This document shows positions 44,601-55,727 of a stretch of DNA of 64,000 nucleotides, piece by piece. A model generated the notes under the pieces. It had not been told where the DNA came from. It saw only the letters and a list, made by a program, of their open reading frames with translations, and did not search any database. This DNA comes from Tubulanus polymorphus (taxonomy: Eukaryota; Nemertea; Palaeonemertea; Tubulaniformes; Tubulanidae), in NCBI RefSeq assembly GCF_964204645.1, contig NC_134032.1, forward strand, positions 13,572,275 to 13,636,274. The letters run 5' to 3'. The position numbers and the translations under genes are program-made. Positions within the stretch are counted from its first letter, which is position 1. Each line of letters opens with the position of its first letter.

Positions 44601-47422
44601 AATAGATATTTATTTATATACAGAAAAATTATATTCGAAGTAGAACTTTAATGGCGTATGATTTTTTCCTAAATTGCATGCATCATTTAAGGCAAACCTT
44701 AAGACCCTGTTAAACTAAACATTCTACACCCTAGTGGTGGTCATATTGAACCAATTAATAACCAACCATTCTGTCCCCTAGTGGTGGTTATTTGAAACAA
44801 TTAATGACCGACCATTCTAGTTGGTGGTTGTCTTGATGGATAAGATCACCTCAATTTGAATCAATTAATAACCAAATGCCGCGTGGTTGTTGAAAAAGGA
44901 CTCACAATGCCCGTCCCCTAGCGGCGGACTCGCGACTCACCTGGACCGTCGAATCTGTTGCCGTACCCGTCGCCGTGGTCGATATGAGGTCGAGCAAATT
45001 TAATCATGATGTCCGCTTTTCCGCCGGCGATTTCGTGGAATGTTAAATTAGCGACGTCGCTCCAGAATTTAAACGATTCGTAAAATATACGTCTGAAAAT
45101 AAAGTGAGAAAAAGTTCAGAATTTCTATTCGAGGTTCTTTTCATTTTTCAACAACGGCATTTTACGAGCAAACGAACCTTTGAGAGCCGCGGTCTAAGTC
45201 TGGAGAATCGTTGGTCATTCGCCAAGTGAGAACGTTCTTCTTCCATTTAAATCCTATGAAAGTAACATATAGAGAATAAATGTACAACTGATTTAATTAT
45301 TTTTTGGTAAAATGTATCGAAGATTTAAACAATTGTATGTTGCAATATTGACCGTCGATGATATGAAATCGAACAGTCGGAACGGAAAAGGGTTCGAAAA
45401 GGTATCCTTGGGTTTACTCAAGGTAACCTCGAGGACTTGTTTCGATCCTTTTCCGAGTGTTGAATCCGATATCAACGTGACACCACGGACACATCCTCCC
45501 CGGCAGGGATTCGAACGTGATGCCATCAGGTGGGAATCCCTGCCGAGGGAGGATGACGGACATAGAGTGTTTCATCAATGCACTCTGATAGGAGGCTGTT
45601 GTCTACCAGTCGTTTCTTTTGAAGGGTGAAGATCCAGTTCCACAGATTTCTCAGTTGAACCCAGGGTTTGAATTAGTCAATTGCAAATGATTCAACTTAA
45701 TTGGCAAATTACGAACAAAAACGGTGAGACTGGGTCCTATGTTCGGCAGTATACGAAATGTTCAATTTCGACTCTATTTTCGTCTTACCTGGTACTTGAT
45801 AAGCCACGGGTAACGATGGGTCGTTTGGAGGGAATTTATCTTTCACACCGCACCGTGGCGCTAACATCTTTCGCTTGGTGTTCGGATCGAGGAAACCAGT
45901 TTCGGGAAGTTGAGCCATTCGCTGGAACTCTCTGAATTTTGAAATGATGCAGAATTTTAGGTAAAATAATAGAATTTTCATTAAAAGAAAAAAATCTGCA
46001 GACACTGTGGTAAGTGATGCTGCATAAACCGACCCTGGTAAGTGGTTATTTTTGTCTAATTTCCACAGATTGTAGATTGTGCAGAATTAGCATGAACTCT
46101 GGGAAGTGATGTTATGAACGGTTCTGAAGAAACCAACCCTGTTAAGTGGTACTCACTTAATGGCTTCCATTCTGACAACGTTACTGTCCGGAGGTGGTCC
46201 GCCTGTTCCGTTCTTTACGGCACTCCATTCTAAATATCCATACTTCTCCAGAAATTTCTAGAAGGAACAATAAAACACGCTATATACAAATTAGCAGATC
46301 ATCGTCTTTAGAGAGAGAGTCTGAAACTCGCGACTTTTTCATTTTAATTTTTGATTTGATAAATAAACTAGGTTTTTAATCTTCTGAATTTTAATGTAAT
46401 GGGTTTTAATCAGCTATTCTCAAAGTTTGAGTGCACGGACTATTCTACTGTTTTCTTCTAGATTGCTATTTTATGTCAATTATATCATGGTATGTTACGA
46501 TTAGGTCGGTGAAAATTGAAACAAAAATATTTACACGGAAATATGGCGGGTTATTAAAAAGATTTACTACTCGTGTACTATACAAATACATAATTTTCAT
46601 TTTTTGTTTTTACGACGTGGGGGGCGCCAGTTTGGTGAGAGAGGACCGGTCTGCATTGACGCGAGGAACACTGAACGACCGCGGAAAGAACCTACAGTAT
46701 GTACAAAATAAATATCCCTTCGACCTGACCCGAAAACATGCAAAACAATCACTAAATATTCGCGATTAATGTATGAACCTATTATCTATTCTATAATAAT
46801 TGTGGATGATGAATATGTATTGAATGTAATTGGGCAAGTGATAGACATAAGAAATTATATTGCGGATAATTTGTCGGTGTTTTTGCGGTCGTTAATGTAA
46901 TTTGTCGCTGCATCGCTTATTGAATACAAACACGTTAACATAACCGACGAAAACGACGCTACTGTGGCAATCGAGGATTCCGTACGTGTTCGTTACTGGT
47001 GAGGATCCACCAGGTGCGCTAGTTGTGCATTAATGATATCAATTACTCTGGCAATAGTACTGATACTGCTTTGGGGCAATCGGGGATCCACCAGGTGCGC
47101 TAGTGCGCAGAAAGAAGAACACCAATTACTTTGATGATAGATGATTCTACTTTTGTGGCAAGTGGGGATCCGCCAGGTGCGCTAGCATGCCGCAATTTCT
47201 CCTACCGAACATTGCCGATGATTAACGACGATTACTTACATCTGGGTCGACATCGTCAAACGCCTGTCGTTTGTGTCTGAGTTTTATCTGATCCTCTTGA
47301 TTGTTGGTTGTAATTTCGACGTTGTATTTTCGCGCTTGTCGATGTGGAAATGCGGAGGTCAAGGTGACACTCAATACTACGAAGAATATGGCCGCCACGC
47401 CGAAAAATCCCCGTTTCAGCAT
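41621..47422 (-). CDS. Secreted matrix metalloproteinase with hemopexin domain, 10 exons
   Basis: Zinc endopeptidase of the extracellular matrix. Exons in transcript order: 47422-47240, 46257-46157, 45931-45789, 45253-45178, 45092-44941, 44588-44343, 43887-43684, 43041-42868, 42404-42259, 41848-41621; 550 aa, all junctions in frame. Signal peptide ~1-24, a dibasic site RHKR (49-52), then the prodomain [11 protein letters not shown] with cysteine switch PRCGVKD (C122). The catalytic domain begins near [12 protein letters not shown]. The zinc site is [11 protein letters not shown] (257-267) with Met-turn ALMAP (M275). A Thr/Lys/Pro hinge spans ~301-356. Four hemopexin-like blades follow, closed by C359 and the last residue C550. 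No transmembrane or GPI tail, so probably soluble. [10 protein letters not shown] after the Met-turn recalls MMP19-like enzymes. An acceptor just before the ATG implies an upstream 5'UTR exon, perhaps ending at 48443. Confidence 0.94.
43384..43458 (+). mobile_element. tRNA-derived SINE-like fragment
   Basis: TTTGGCCGAATG (43389-43400) fits an A box, and TATTCGAATCC (43435-43445) fits a B box. Lies in a metalloproteinase intron, antisense. Confidence 0.45.
43539..43653. mobile_element. Palindromic MITE-like element (CAGTTCCACAGT family)
   Basis: AGACCCAGTTCCACTGC at the left and CCGTGGAAACTGGATC at the right are inverted. The interior is GAGTTAA/TTAACTC. In a metalloproteinase intron. Confidence 0.65.
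44717..44890. repeat. ~60-bp degenerate tandem repeat in a metalloproteinase intron
   Basis: Three units with ACCATTCT, CTAGTGGTGGT, and CAATTAATAACCAA in order; a fourth is decayed. Confidence 0.65.
45493..45554. repeat. Near-perfect 20-bp-arm hairpin
   Basis: ATCCTCCCCGGCAGGGATTC (45493-45512) and GAATCCCTGCCGAGGGAGGAT (45534-45554, minus one base) are reverse complements with a single indel. The loop is 21 bp. The left arm contains the reverse of a B box (GGGATTCGAAC), linking it to the SINE-like piece at 12762-12850. Confidence 0.8.
45631..45737. mobile_element. Palindromic MITE-like element (CAGTTCCACAGT family)
   Basis: GATCCAGTTCCACAG at the left and GAGACTGGGTCC at the right. More decayed than the other copies. 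In a metalloproteinase intron. Confidence 0.5.
46920..47190. repeat. ~80-bp imperfect tandem repeat, three units, in metalloproteinase intron 1
   Basis: GGATCCACCAGGTGCGCTAG recurs near 47003, 47084 and 47166 (the last with one change), each preceded by a diverged ACTTTGGCAAT-like segment. Confidence 0.8.
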
Positions 47423-49084
47423 TTTCCCCTGAAATTAACGAGTATCTTTTAAGAGGTTGGAAATTAATTCCTCACAACTGTGAAAGGAGAACGGAAAATA
47501 ATTCTCCGCATCTGAGATACAGGGCGTGGAAGATTCTCACAAATGTAAAACAGAAGGTGGAATATTTTACACCTCACAAATGTGTTGTAGAGAGTGGAAA
47601 TAAATCCCTCACAACTATGAAACGAAAAGGGGAAATAAATCTTCTCACCACTTCGAGGAACAAAGAGTGGCAAGGTGTGGTACTAGATACTGTGCATACT
47701 CGTCTATTCTAAACTTCGGTAACAATTTTTAAAACCACGTATCTTTAAAGCTATTGTCTAGAAATATGCGCTATTTTTCCCTATTGTTCCTGTGTTTATG
47801 TCTGGAATATTTGTTTAACATGATATGCTATAATCTAATTCACGTCATGCGCCCGGATGTCGAGGTTTTCCGTGAACACTTGACTTCCGGAATACGCACC
47901 ACTCAATGTAGTAGTAGTAGTAGTTTGATATTATCCGATACAAAAACATACTATCAAAACATAAACAGATCCGATCAGTGTACGAGTGCACGCACGTACA
48001 AAGAGTCGGTAGCGTTAAAGATAAAATTGATATCCTAGTATACTCTTTTTCCTTCAAGTCAAAACATCGTCTGTAACAATTGTTGAAGTGCTGATCATAA
48101 AAAGCTCACATTATCTACGAGCGATAAGGCGCAGCCTGTATAGAATCGTGCCAGTAGACATGATTTACGATATCAAAATAAAAGAAAACCCTGTTTCGGC
48201 AGTTACGGTGGGTTTGTAAGCGACACCGAATCAAGTCGAATTAGATCGATATGAATCAAATAAGTAAGACGGACAATTCCTTATTTCAAGATAGAAAAAA
48301 ATTAGATTAGCGAAAAGCAGATTATCCTAATAGAATCAGTTGCAGGTGCTTTCAATTAATAGTATCCTTTGAAAGAAATTTATTTTCAAAAGTGAAAACT
48401 GATTATTTTCCATCGATGAAAAAGTTCGAAATTAATATTTACCTGTTAATATTTCGGTGGCGTTGTGTGTTATATGTTTTTCTTTTACTTGTAATCACGA
48501 CCGTTTTGATATTCTATCGTATTTTCAATCAGTCCTGTACCGTTCTAGTGCCGAGTTCCGGGTGAAGTGAGTGAGAGATGAACAACGCTTGTGCAGCTTT
48601 TATCGAATACAAACCAGGATTTCCTAGAAATTCGTCATCACTCGACGCTGCATATAGAACAAGGGAATCCCCCAATTACACAGCTATCAGTTATCTGATT
48701 CCACCACAAACCGCAAATGACCGTTCAGTCGTTTTTGTTCAACAAGTCAGAGCGAATTTATGAATAAAAATGACGAATCGTGTCCGTGTTAGTGTTAGCA
48801 TTTCATTCAAATTTATTATACAAAAACTAACATACCAAATATGGTGATAGATCCCAATGAGGTTTCGTGATTATTTCATGATAACGGCCGGTATTACTAG
48901 AGATTTGATAAAGGGGCTTTTAGAAAATGGAAAACCTGAGATAATTCTACAACTACTGATATGATCAAAATTTTCCAATCTTAAGAATTTAAGTGATTGT
49001 GGTTAATGATAAGATCGGAGAACTATAGCGAGTCAGGTTCTATCGATTTCTATAAATTCATACAGAAAAACATTTGCCCGTACG
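47423..49084. other. Upstream flank of the metalloproteinase gene
   Basis: Includes a degenerate ~55-bp tandem repeat (47464-47690) and a GTA microsatellite near 47908. A candidate 5'UTR exon ends at 48443 (AACAG|GTAAAT on the minus strand), presumably with the promoter around 48450-48600. The 48578-48763 frame shows no family and is probably chance. Confidence 0.5.
47464..47690. repeat. ~55-bp degenerate tandem repeat
   Basis: Four units marked by CCTCACAACTGTGAAA / TCTCACAAATGTAAAA / CCTCACAAATGTGTT / CTCACAACTATGAAA, each followed by GGRAATAAAT-like sequence. Confidence 0.65.
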
Positions 49085-49305
49085 AAATAGTGGTTTGGGC
49101 AGTTGTCGGGAGCAGCTAAAACTGAAATAGTGGGTTGGAAAGTTGTCGGGAGCAGCTAAAACTGAGGGTATAAACAGGTTGAGTGGGTGACAGTCGAAAG
49201 AGTCGGGCGGTTGCAGGCACTTTGGGGGTTTAGTGAGGGTGGCAGTTGAGGTTGTGGGCGGGTTCCAGAATTGAATTGAAGGTGGTAGTCGAAGAATTGG
49301 AGTGA
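49085..49305. repeat. Degenerate G-rich minisatellite
   Basis: Repeated GTTGTCGGGAGCAGCTAAAACTG (two near-identical units), then decayed GGCAGTTGAGG/GGCGGTTGCAGG units. It may be an eroded relative of the 40-bp array that follows. Confidence 0.6.
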
Positions 49306-49470
49306 CTAGTATTAATTCCAATAACCGATCCACGATACAAAATGGCGGCTTTTTCAACCGTAGCAAATATCTCGTATCTACTGGTCCAAAAATGCAGGGG
49401 TCTAGAGAGTCCAAAGGGTTAGTAAGGGTTTAGTACTAAAGTACTAAACAAAAACCGTTACTTTCGTTCC

Positions 49471-49516
49471 GTCTGGATCGGTTGGGGCACTCACATGCTT
49501 GCGTGTTCGAATCCAA
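49471..49516 (+). mobile_element. tRNA-like fragment
   Basis: TGGATCGGTTGG (A-box-like) and GTGTTCGAATCC (B-box-like), spaced closer than in a normal tRNA. Probably a SINE remnant. Confidence 0.35.
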
Positions 49517-49599
49517 ACTTTCGCAAAAATTACTTAGATACAGCAAAATTACGCATGCGCAGTGGAGAATCGCGGATCGATTATTATAAAATCAACCAA

Positions 49600-50745
49600 T
49601 TGGACTGATTTCGGAGTAAAATATGTGGCAGTCGAGGAATTGGACTGGTTTCGGAGTAAAATATATGGCAGTCGAGGAATTAGACTGGTTTCGGAGTAAA
49701 GTGTGTGGCAATCGAGGAATTAGACTGGTTTCGGAGTAAAATACGTGGCAGTCGAGGAATTAGACTGGTTTCGGAGTAGAATGTGGCTATGGAGGAATTA
49801 GACTGGTTTCGGAGTAAAATATATGGCAGTCGAGGAATTAGACTGGTTTCGGAGTAAAATATGTGGCTATGGAGGAATTAGACTGGTTTCGGAGTAGAAT
49901 GTGGCTATGGAGGAATTAGACTGGTTTCGGAGTAAAATATGTGGCAGTCGAGGAATAAGACTGGTTTCGGAGTAAAATATGTGGCTATGGAGGAATTAGA
50001 CTGGTTTCGGAGTAAAATATGTGGCAGTCGAGGAATTAGACTGGTTTCGGAGTAGAATGTGGCTATGGAGGAATTAGACTGGTTTCGGAGTAGAATGTGG
50101 CTATGGAGGAATTAGACTGGTTTCGGAGTAAAATATATGGCAGTCGAGGAATTAGACTGGTTTCGGAGTAAAATATGTGGCAGTCGAGGAATTAGACTGG
50201 TTTCGGAGTAGAATGTGGCTATGGAGGAATTAGACTGGTTTCGGAGTAGAATGTGGCTATGGAGGAATTAGACTGGTTTCGGAGTAAAATATATGGCAGT
50301 CGAGGAATTAGACTGGTTTCGGAGTAAAATATGTGGCTATGGAGGAATTAGACTGGTTCCAGAGTAAAATGTGTGGCAGTCGAGGAATTAGACTGGTTTC
50401 GGAGTAAAATGTGTGGCAGTCGAGGAATTAGACTGGTTTCGGAGTAAAATATGTGGCAGTCGAGGAATTAGACTGGTTTCGGAGTAGAATGTGGCTATGG
50501 AGGAATTAGACTGGTTCCAGAGTAAAATATGTGGCAGTCGAGGAATTAGACTGGTTTCGGATTAGACTGGTTCCAGAGTAAAATGTGTGGCAGTCGAGGA
50601 ATTAGACTGGATTCGGAGTTGAATGCGTGGCTATGGAGGAATTAGACTGGTTTCGGAGTAAAATATATGGCAGTCGAGGAATTAGATTGGATTCGGAGTA
50701 GAATGTGTGGCAATCGAGGAATTGGACGAGTTTCGGAGTTGGCGG
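49600..50745. repeat. 40/38-bp minisatellite, about 29 units
   Basis: Unit GAATTAGACTGGTTTCGGAG followed by TAAAATATGTGGCAGTCGAG (40 bp), with a 38-bp variant (TAGAATGTGGCTATGGAG). The two types alternate in blocks, with a few TTCCAGAG variants toward the right end. Units are contiguous with no spacers. Confidence 0.97.
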
Positions 50746-51050
50746 GTAGTCGGTTAAAAACGCCAGAGTCCGAGAGAAAGTAATTGTGAACATGACATCG
50801 TTCAGTGTTCAAGCAGGGTAAAAGACGAGACAAGGTTATTGTCCAACATTCGATTACAACCAACTTTCAAGTGCGTTTTTTAAGAGATTAAGAGCAAGTT
50901 AAGTTAACGTAGAAGTTAGGAGTGTTGTCAAAAGTTGGCTGTAACTGATATGATTAAGACACGTGGCAGTAGATATGAGATTGAAATTAGGATAATGGGA
51001 AGTTTAGCCTTAAGGGGAGGGAGAGTTGAAGTCGTAGGGAAGGAGTTGGA
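50746..51050. mobile_element. Conserved palindromic module beside a minisatellite, copy 1
   Basis: TTATTGTCCAACATTCGATT...CAACTTTCAAGTG (50836-50873) is inverted against GTCAAAAGTTGGCTGTAACTGATATGATTAAGACAC (ending ~50962). It then continues GGCAGTAGA...GAGATTGAAAT. The same module, including flanks, recurs at 58830-59145. Confidence 0.7.
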
Positions 51051-51714
51051 GACGTGGTTGAGTCACCACATGCCACAAAAAAACAACACGATGTAAAGGA
51101 ATTTATTGACACAAAAATGCATACAATGGTAGAGTTCAACGGACTCCGCTAAAACCGGTACCGGTTTATCCGGTAATACATGTTTATGTTAAATTCGGTA
51201 TAATAAAATAAGATTTAACAATATACTATCATGTCGATGGTGATATAAGATACATCGCTTCCCTCAACTGGTAGCAATTATGTAATTCGTCATTTCCAGT
51301 AACTTTCTTAATTCATATGTTGTTATGATGTACAGGAAATAAAGCAATTGAAAACGATAAATATATCGCTTAATTGATTTATGTAAATACCACCGAAAAA
51401 ATGCCACCAGTGAAAATTACAAATAATCAGCAAGTAAATCAATGTTATTGATATCTTTTATGAACGGTTTAAACAAAGGTTGCTCAAGTTTATGTTCTAA
51501 AATCTTTAGATCGAACGTGTTTACAATGTGATCAATTACATACTGATTATGAATGTGATTTAAAGTATGAATAGACACATCATTTTCATATATACAATAA
51601 TATTGACAAATACAATATAATACAAATACAATATATCGGACTTAACAAAAAATTTAAAGAATAGCAAACTAGGGGGTTCTAGAATACATTAGTGAATATA
51701 TGATTCAGAAGCTA
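51051..51714. other. AT-rich unique-looking stretch
   Basis: No gene or clear repeat seen. Many ATATA-type runs around 51590-51640. Confidence 0.5.
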
Positions 51715-51939
51715 AGGCCAAAAAAAATTGATACCTTGTTTCTCCGCTCTGCTGAGATTAAATGTTGACCCGGCCGGCCGCCTATCTACCCTATACATTA
51801 CTTTTTTAAAAAAATCGTGATCCATTTTACCATAACAGACCCGGCCGCTATAGAAATGAACTGTTTATAAATTTCATCATATTTTACAAAAATGACCCGG
51901 CCGCTGCGGAGAAACAAGGTATCATTTTTGTTTAGCCTA
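51715..51939. mobile_element. TIR element, intact copy (CCTTGTTTCTCCGC family)
   Basis: AAGGCCAAAAAAAATTGATACCTTGTTTCTCCGC at the left is inverted against GCGGAGAAACAAGGTATCATTTTTGTTTAGCCT at the right. GACCCGGCCG motifs repeat inside. About 225 bp, no coding capacity. This empty copy defines the insertion site in the larger copy at 53450-55821. Confidence 0.82.
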
Positions 51940-52130
51940 AATAGAAGGAGATCATCATTAAGATGATTGATAATTATTGCAGTTAACTTTAATTGATGTA
52001 TTAAAATAACGTTTTTGCGGTGGCATTTTTTCCTAGTTGCAAAAGCTTGCAATTTTTCCTACTGAGCAAAAGTGGCTATTTACCGGACGGAGCGTGTAAT
52101 TCCACGATTCTGCAGCACTCAGATACATAG

Positions 52131-52334
52131 TCAATGTCTTACTGGGGTAGATCCTGCTGTACTGGGAAACCATGTGTTGAACTTAAAAATGACGGAAAAT
52201 TCTATTTCTGTTATGTCGCGTTTCCATAGGTCCCCGGATGATTCCACACCAGGTGTTTCTAGAGAAAAAGAACAATTATCGGTTAAATGAAAGCACGGAT
52301 TAAACAAACATGGCAGCAAAAAAACGGACAACAT
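52131..52334 (-). other. Exon-like module of the 52-64 kb minus-strand repeat family
   Basis: A splice-acceptor-like TTTTTCTCTAG precedes AAACACCTGGTGTGGAATCA, in frame ETPGVESSGDLWKR. The same acceptor plus ETPGVESF phrase recurs at ~62750 and, altered, at ~60080 and ~61010. No full gene could be joined. Confidence 0.3.
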
Positions 52335-52564
52335 TGATAACAGATGTAACCAAAGTTTGAAAATATGGGACCTGGCTAATTTTGGCGTTATAACGAGAAT
52401 GGCGGTATGAAGAAATGCTCGATATGATCCTTCGAAGCACCATCATCCCAGTCTTGTCATATTGTTCGGGCACTACTTTAAGGACTTTCTACGCTCTTGC
52501 TATCATTAGATTCACCTGAGACCCCTTAATTGACCACGTTACTTTCAGGATAGACGACATTGTT

Positions 52565-52987
52565 ACAGGGTCCCTACAACTCCTAGAATCCTTGAAAACT
52601 CCTTGATTTTTGAATATATTTTTCAAGGTCCTTGAATATCCTTTAATTTTGAGAAATATCCATAAACTCCTTGAAACTCCTTAAATTCTGGGAAAGTCCT
52701 ATTAAAAATTTTCAAAAGGTCCTTTTCAGAAGACAGTGTATTCTATTATTCTTCATTGTGTGACTTGCGAGTGAAAGTTGTTTCACTTTGAGATTTAAAA
52801 CATTTAAACATGTAAAACCAAAACGGCACACACAACAACAGATCAAAATTTGAGAAAAACATGGATTTTGTTTTTGAATTTTCGACTTTTTTTCCTTATA
52901 TATGACCGCAAAAACCTCCTTGAATTTTGAAAATTACTCCTTGAAAAGTCCTTGAATTCTGGATACCAGGAATTGTAGGAACCTTGT
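52565..52987. mobile_element. hAT-like MITE, 423 bp
   Basis: ACAGGGTCCCTACAACTCCT at the left matches, inverted, AGGAATTGTAGGAACCTTGT at the right. TGTTA directly flanks both ends. The interior is made of CTCCTTGAA/CCTTGAATT blocks. The CAGGG end suggests hAT, but the 5-bp flank repeat is shorter than the usual 8. Confidence 0.7.
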
Positions 52988-53561
52988 GTTACTTGACTAT
53001 TCAAACAGTGAGTGACGGTATAAACGACAACACTTGTAATGAAAGTTCGCTGATCAATGAACTAACTGTAAAGGAGTGTCTCATTGTCTCAAAGCGTTGT
53101 ACGCTGACAAATAGCATGCAGGGTAGACGAAATCTCGATGCCGGTATTAAGGGGCAAATTAACAATGCTTTAGGAAAGAGCGTTATTACGGGAGCAACAC
53201 TAAATTAGATACGGCTGAAACAGTGCCACAGCAATGTGATGGCGGTAATACGAGGGGCGTCATAACCAGTGACTGAATTCTAGTCTTTATGAATTTTTGG
53301 TATTACTTACTCAGGTTCGGTTGTTAAATGAATCATTTGTTCGTGAAGAGATGTTGAGAGCTGAGGCACAACCTCTTACATGGTATTGAACTGAAAATAA
53401 AGTAAAAGACTATTCATGAATTCATTCTCGAATACATATAAGGCTAAACAAAAATGATACCTTGTTTCTCCGCAGCGGCCGGGTCATTTTTGTAAAATAT
53501 GATAAAATTTGTTAAAAGTTCATTTCTATACGGTTATGGTAAAATTGATCACGATTTTAAA

Positions 53562-55727
53562 CTAGGGGTCCAGGGACACCATGCCCACTTGGGAAGTGGT
53601 TTCAAATGCTCAACAATCTAACAATTTCAATATTCAACGCCCTCTGGTGAGCATATATAAAAACCAATGACCTTGAAACTCAATACAATCATAAAACATG
53701 TCAGCAGCTACGATTTTGTAATTGATTGTGATAACAAAAAATGCTTCGTTACTAATTAAATATGGAAATACTAAGTTAATCTACTATTCAACGCCCCCTG
53801 GTGACCATATTCAAAACCCAATAACCTTGTAACTCACCATATTCATAGAACATGTCATGAACTACAACTTTGCAATTGATCATGGTAACAAAATATGCCT
53901 ATGTACCAATATAATAAGGAAATACCAGGTTATTCTACTATTCAACGCCACCTGGTGACCATATAGAATAACTAATTTCCACAATCATAGATGATGTCAT
54001 GAGCTACAACTTTGCAATTGATTGCGGTAATAAAATATGTATTGGTACAAATATAATATAGAAATACTAAGATATTGTATTATTCAACGCCCCCTGGTGG
54101 CCATATACAAAAAACAATGAACTTAAAACTCACCCCAATCATAGAACACGTTATACGCTACAACTTTCTAATTCATTGTTGTAACAAAATATGCTTAGGT
54201 AACAATATAATGTTGAAAAACTTTTTCCCACCTACGAATGAGTACTAATGACACCAAGATGGCCGCCAATTGCGTCATAATTGGCGGATCAAAAATACCT
54301 ATCTCAGGTATAAAACATCCCTTTACAAAGAATACCCATCACAAATTGCAATGAGAAATGGCAAACCAGTAGGAAGCTACAGGACCTAGAATTCTGGCCA
54401 AAATTGACATTTTTGGGCACTAAAAAGGTCATAGGACGGCCATCTTGAGTCAGATGGACCCAATTTTTCTTATGCTGATGGGCCCTTGGTAGATTAAAAT
54501 ATATTCGAAAGATCAAGGTAATTGATCATATCGTCTTCAAAATTTCCCTCGTAAACTTCGAAAATGTGTAAAAAGTGCTGATTTTGGCGAACAACAATGG
54601 CTGCCAGTCGGCCATCTTGATTCTGATAGGGCCAGCTTTTGGGTTGAAGATGTGTCTAGGGTAGATACATGTATAAACCAAATATCAAGACATTACCTTG
54701 AAGCGTCTTCAAAACTTCCCAAAATAACTGGGGCCGGTTTCACAAAGCATAATTAACTTTAATTATAGTTAGGACCTAAATCATGATTAAATTTCCTTAA
54801 TCATGATTAGTTAATTACGATTAAAATTCGGTTTCACGAAAGGGTTTAATTACAAAATTAACTAATTACATAATTAGGCAACTTAATTACAATTTAACTG
54901 TATCAAAATGGCGGAACTTTAGACAGCCATTTGCTGTCCAAGCATCAACAACAGGAACAACCTTCCTTGTTTAGAAAAAAAGAGAAATTCACTCCTTTGG
55001 GAGTTAAAGATTGCTCTGAAAGGTCTCAAGAACCAGTGGAAAAACTTAGCAAGATGTCTCAAAAGTTTTTAAATAGAAACTCACCTCCAGTCAGCAAAAT
55101 AAAATCCTCGTAAATGGGGTTTATTTCCGAGCAGTGATTAGCACTTTTTAACACTAACTCCATAGATATGTACTCTACTGACAGAAATCTATCATATGTT
55201 TGGACAAAATCAATTAATTCAATACTTCTAAGTATGTGATGGTCGTGCTGACAAAAAACATAGGACGTTTGAAAATAAATCAATAGAATTTAGAGTATTG
55301 ACATGCCTTTTTTACAAAAGGCAGAAAAAATCCAAATTATTTGAGCCAAACAATCTGAAAAACTGAATAAGTGTAGGAATTGCCGTCGTCAATTAATAAA
55401 CACCAAATTCCATGAATAATATCCGCAGCTTTTTGTTTTTAATAATAAACTAATGATGATTAAATGGTTTAATTACACTCTAGAGGAGAATTAAATTTTG
55501 TAATTAACTTAATTATAATTAAAGTTAATTACGTTTTGTGAAACACCTAACTTGATTAAATCATGATAATTTAATCATGATTAGTGTTTTAATCATAATT
55601 AAGGGTTAATTACGCTTTGTGAAACCGGCCCCTGGATTCCGTCCACGGACGGACGAACGGACGGACGGATGGACGACGGACGAAAAGTCAACGCAATAGC
55701 CGGCTGGGACTAAAGTCCCAAGTGGGC
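53562..55727. mobile_element. Nested 2.17-kb non-autonomous element
   Basis: Inserted in the element above. Subterminal inverted repeats GCCCACTTGGGA (53583-53594) and TCCCAAGTGGGC (55716-55727), with TAAA next to both junctions. Inside are about four ~150-bp units carrying ATTCAACGCCCCCTGGTG (53634, 53789, 53940, 54088), a CGGACGGA run near 55645, and a further nested palindrome. The 54304-54516 frame shows no family; no transposase found. Confidence 0.75.
54730..55632. mobile_element. Innermost nested palindromic element, ~0.9 kb
   Basis: GGGGCCGGTTTCACAAAGC at the left and GCTTTGTGAAACCGGCCCC at the right are perfect inverted repeats. Both ends continue inward as TTAATTA/TAATTAA-rich palindromic sequence (54750-54900 and 55455-55615). 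The centre has a short open frame (54931-55113) of no known family. Target duplication unclear. Confidence 0.8.

Noticed and set aside
48578-48763. 61-residue open frame upstream of the metalloproteinase
   Set aside because: Opposite strand to the probable 5'UTR exon, no recognisable domain; consistent with chance.
49058-50863. Minus-strand repeat frames in the 40-bp array, and a possible CRISPR-like layout
   Set aside because: Units are contiguous with no unique spacers, and the genome is eukaryotic. The frames are short and follow the minisatellite.
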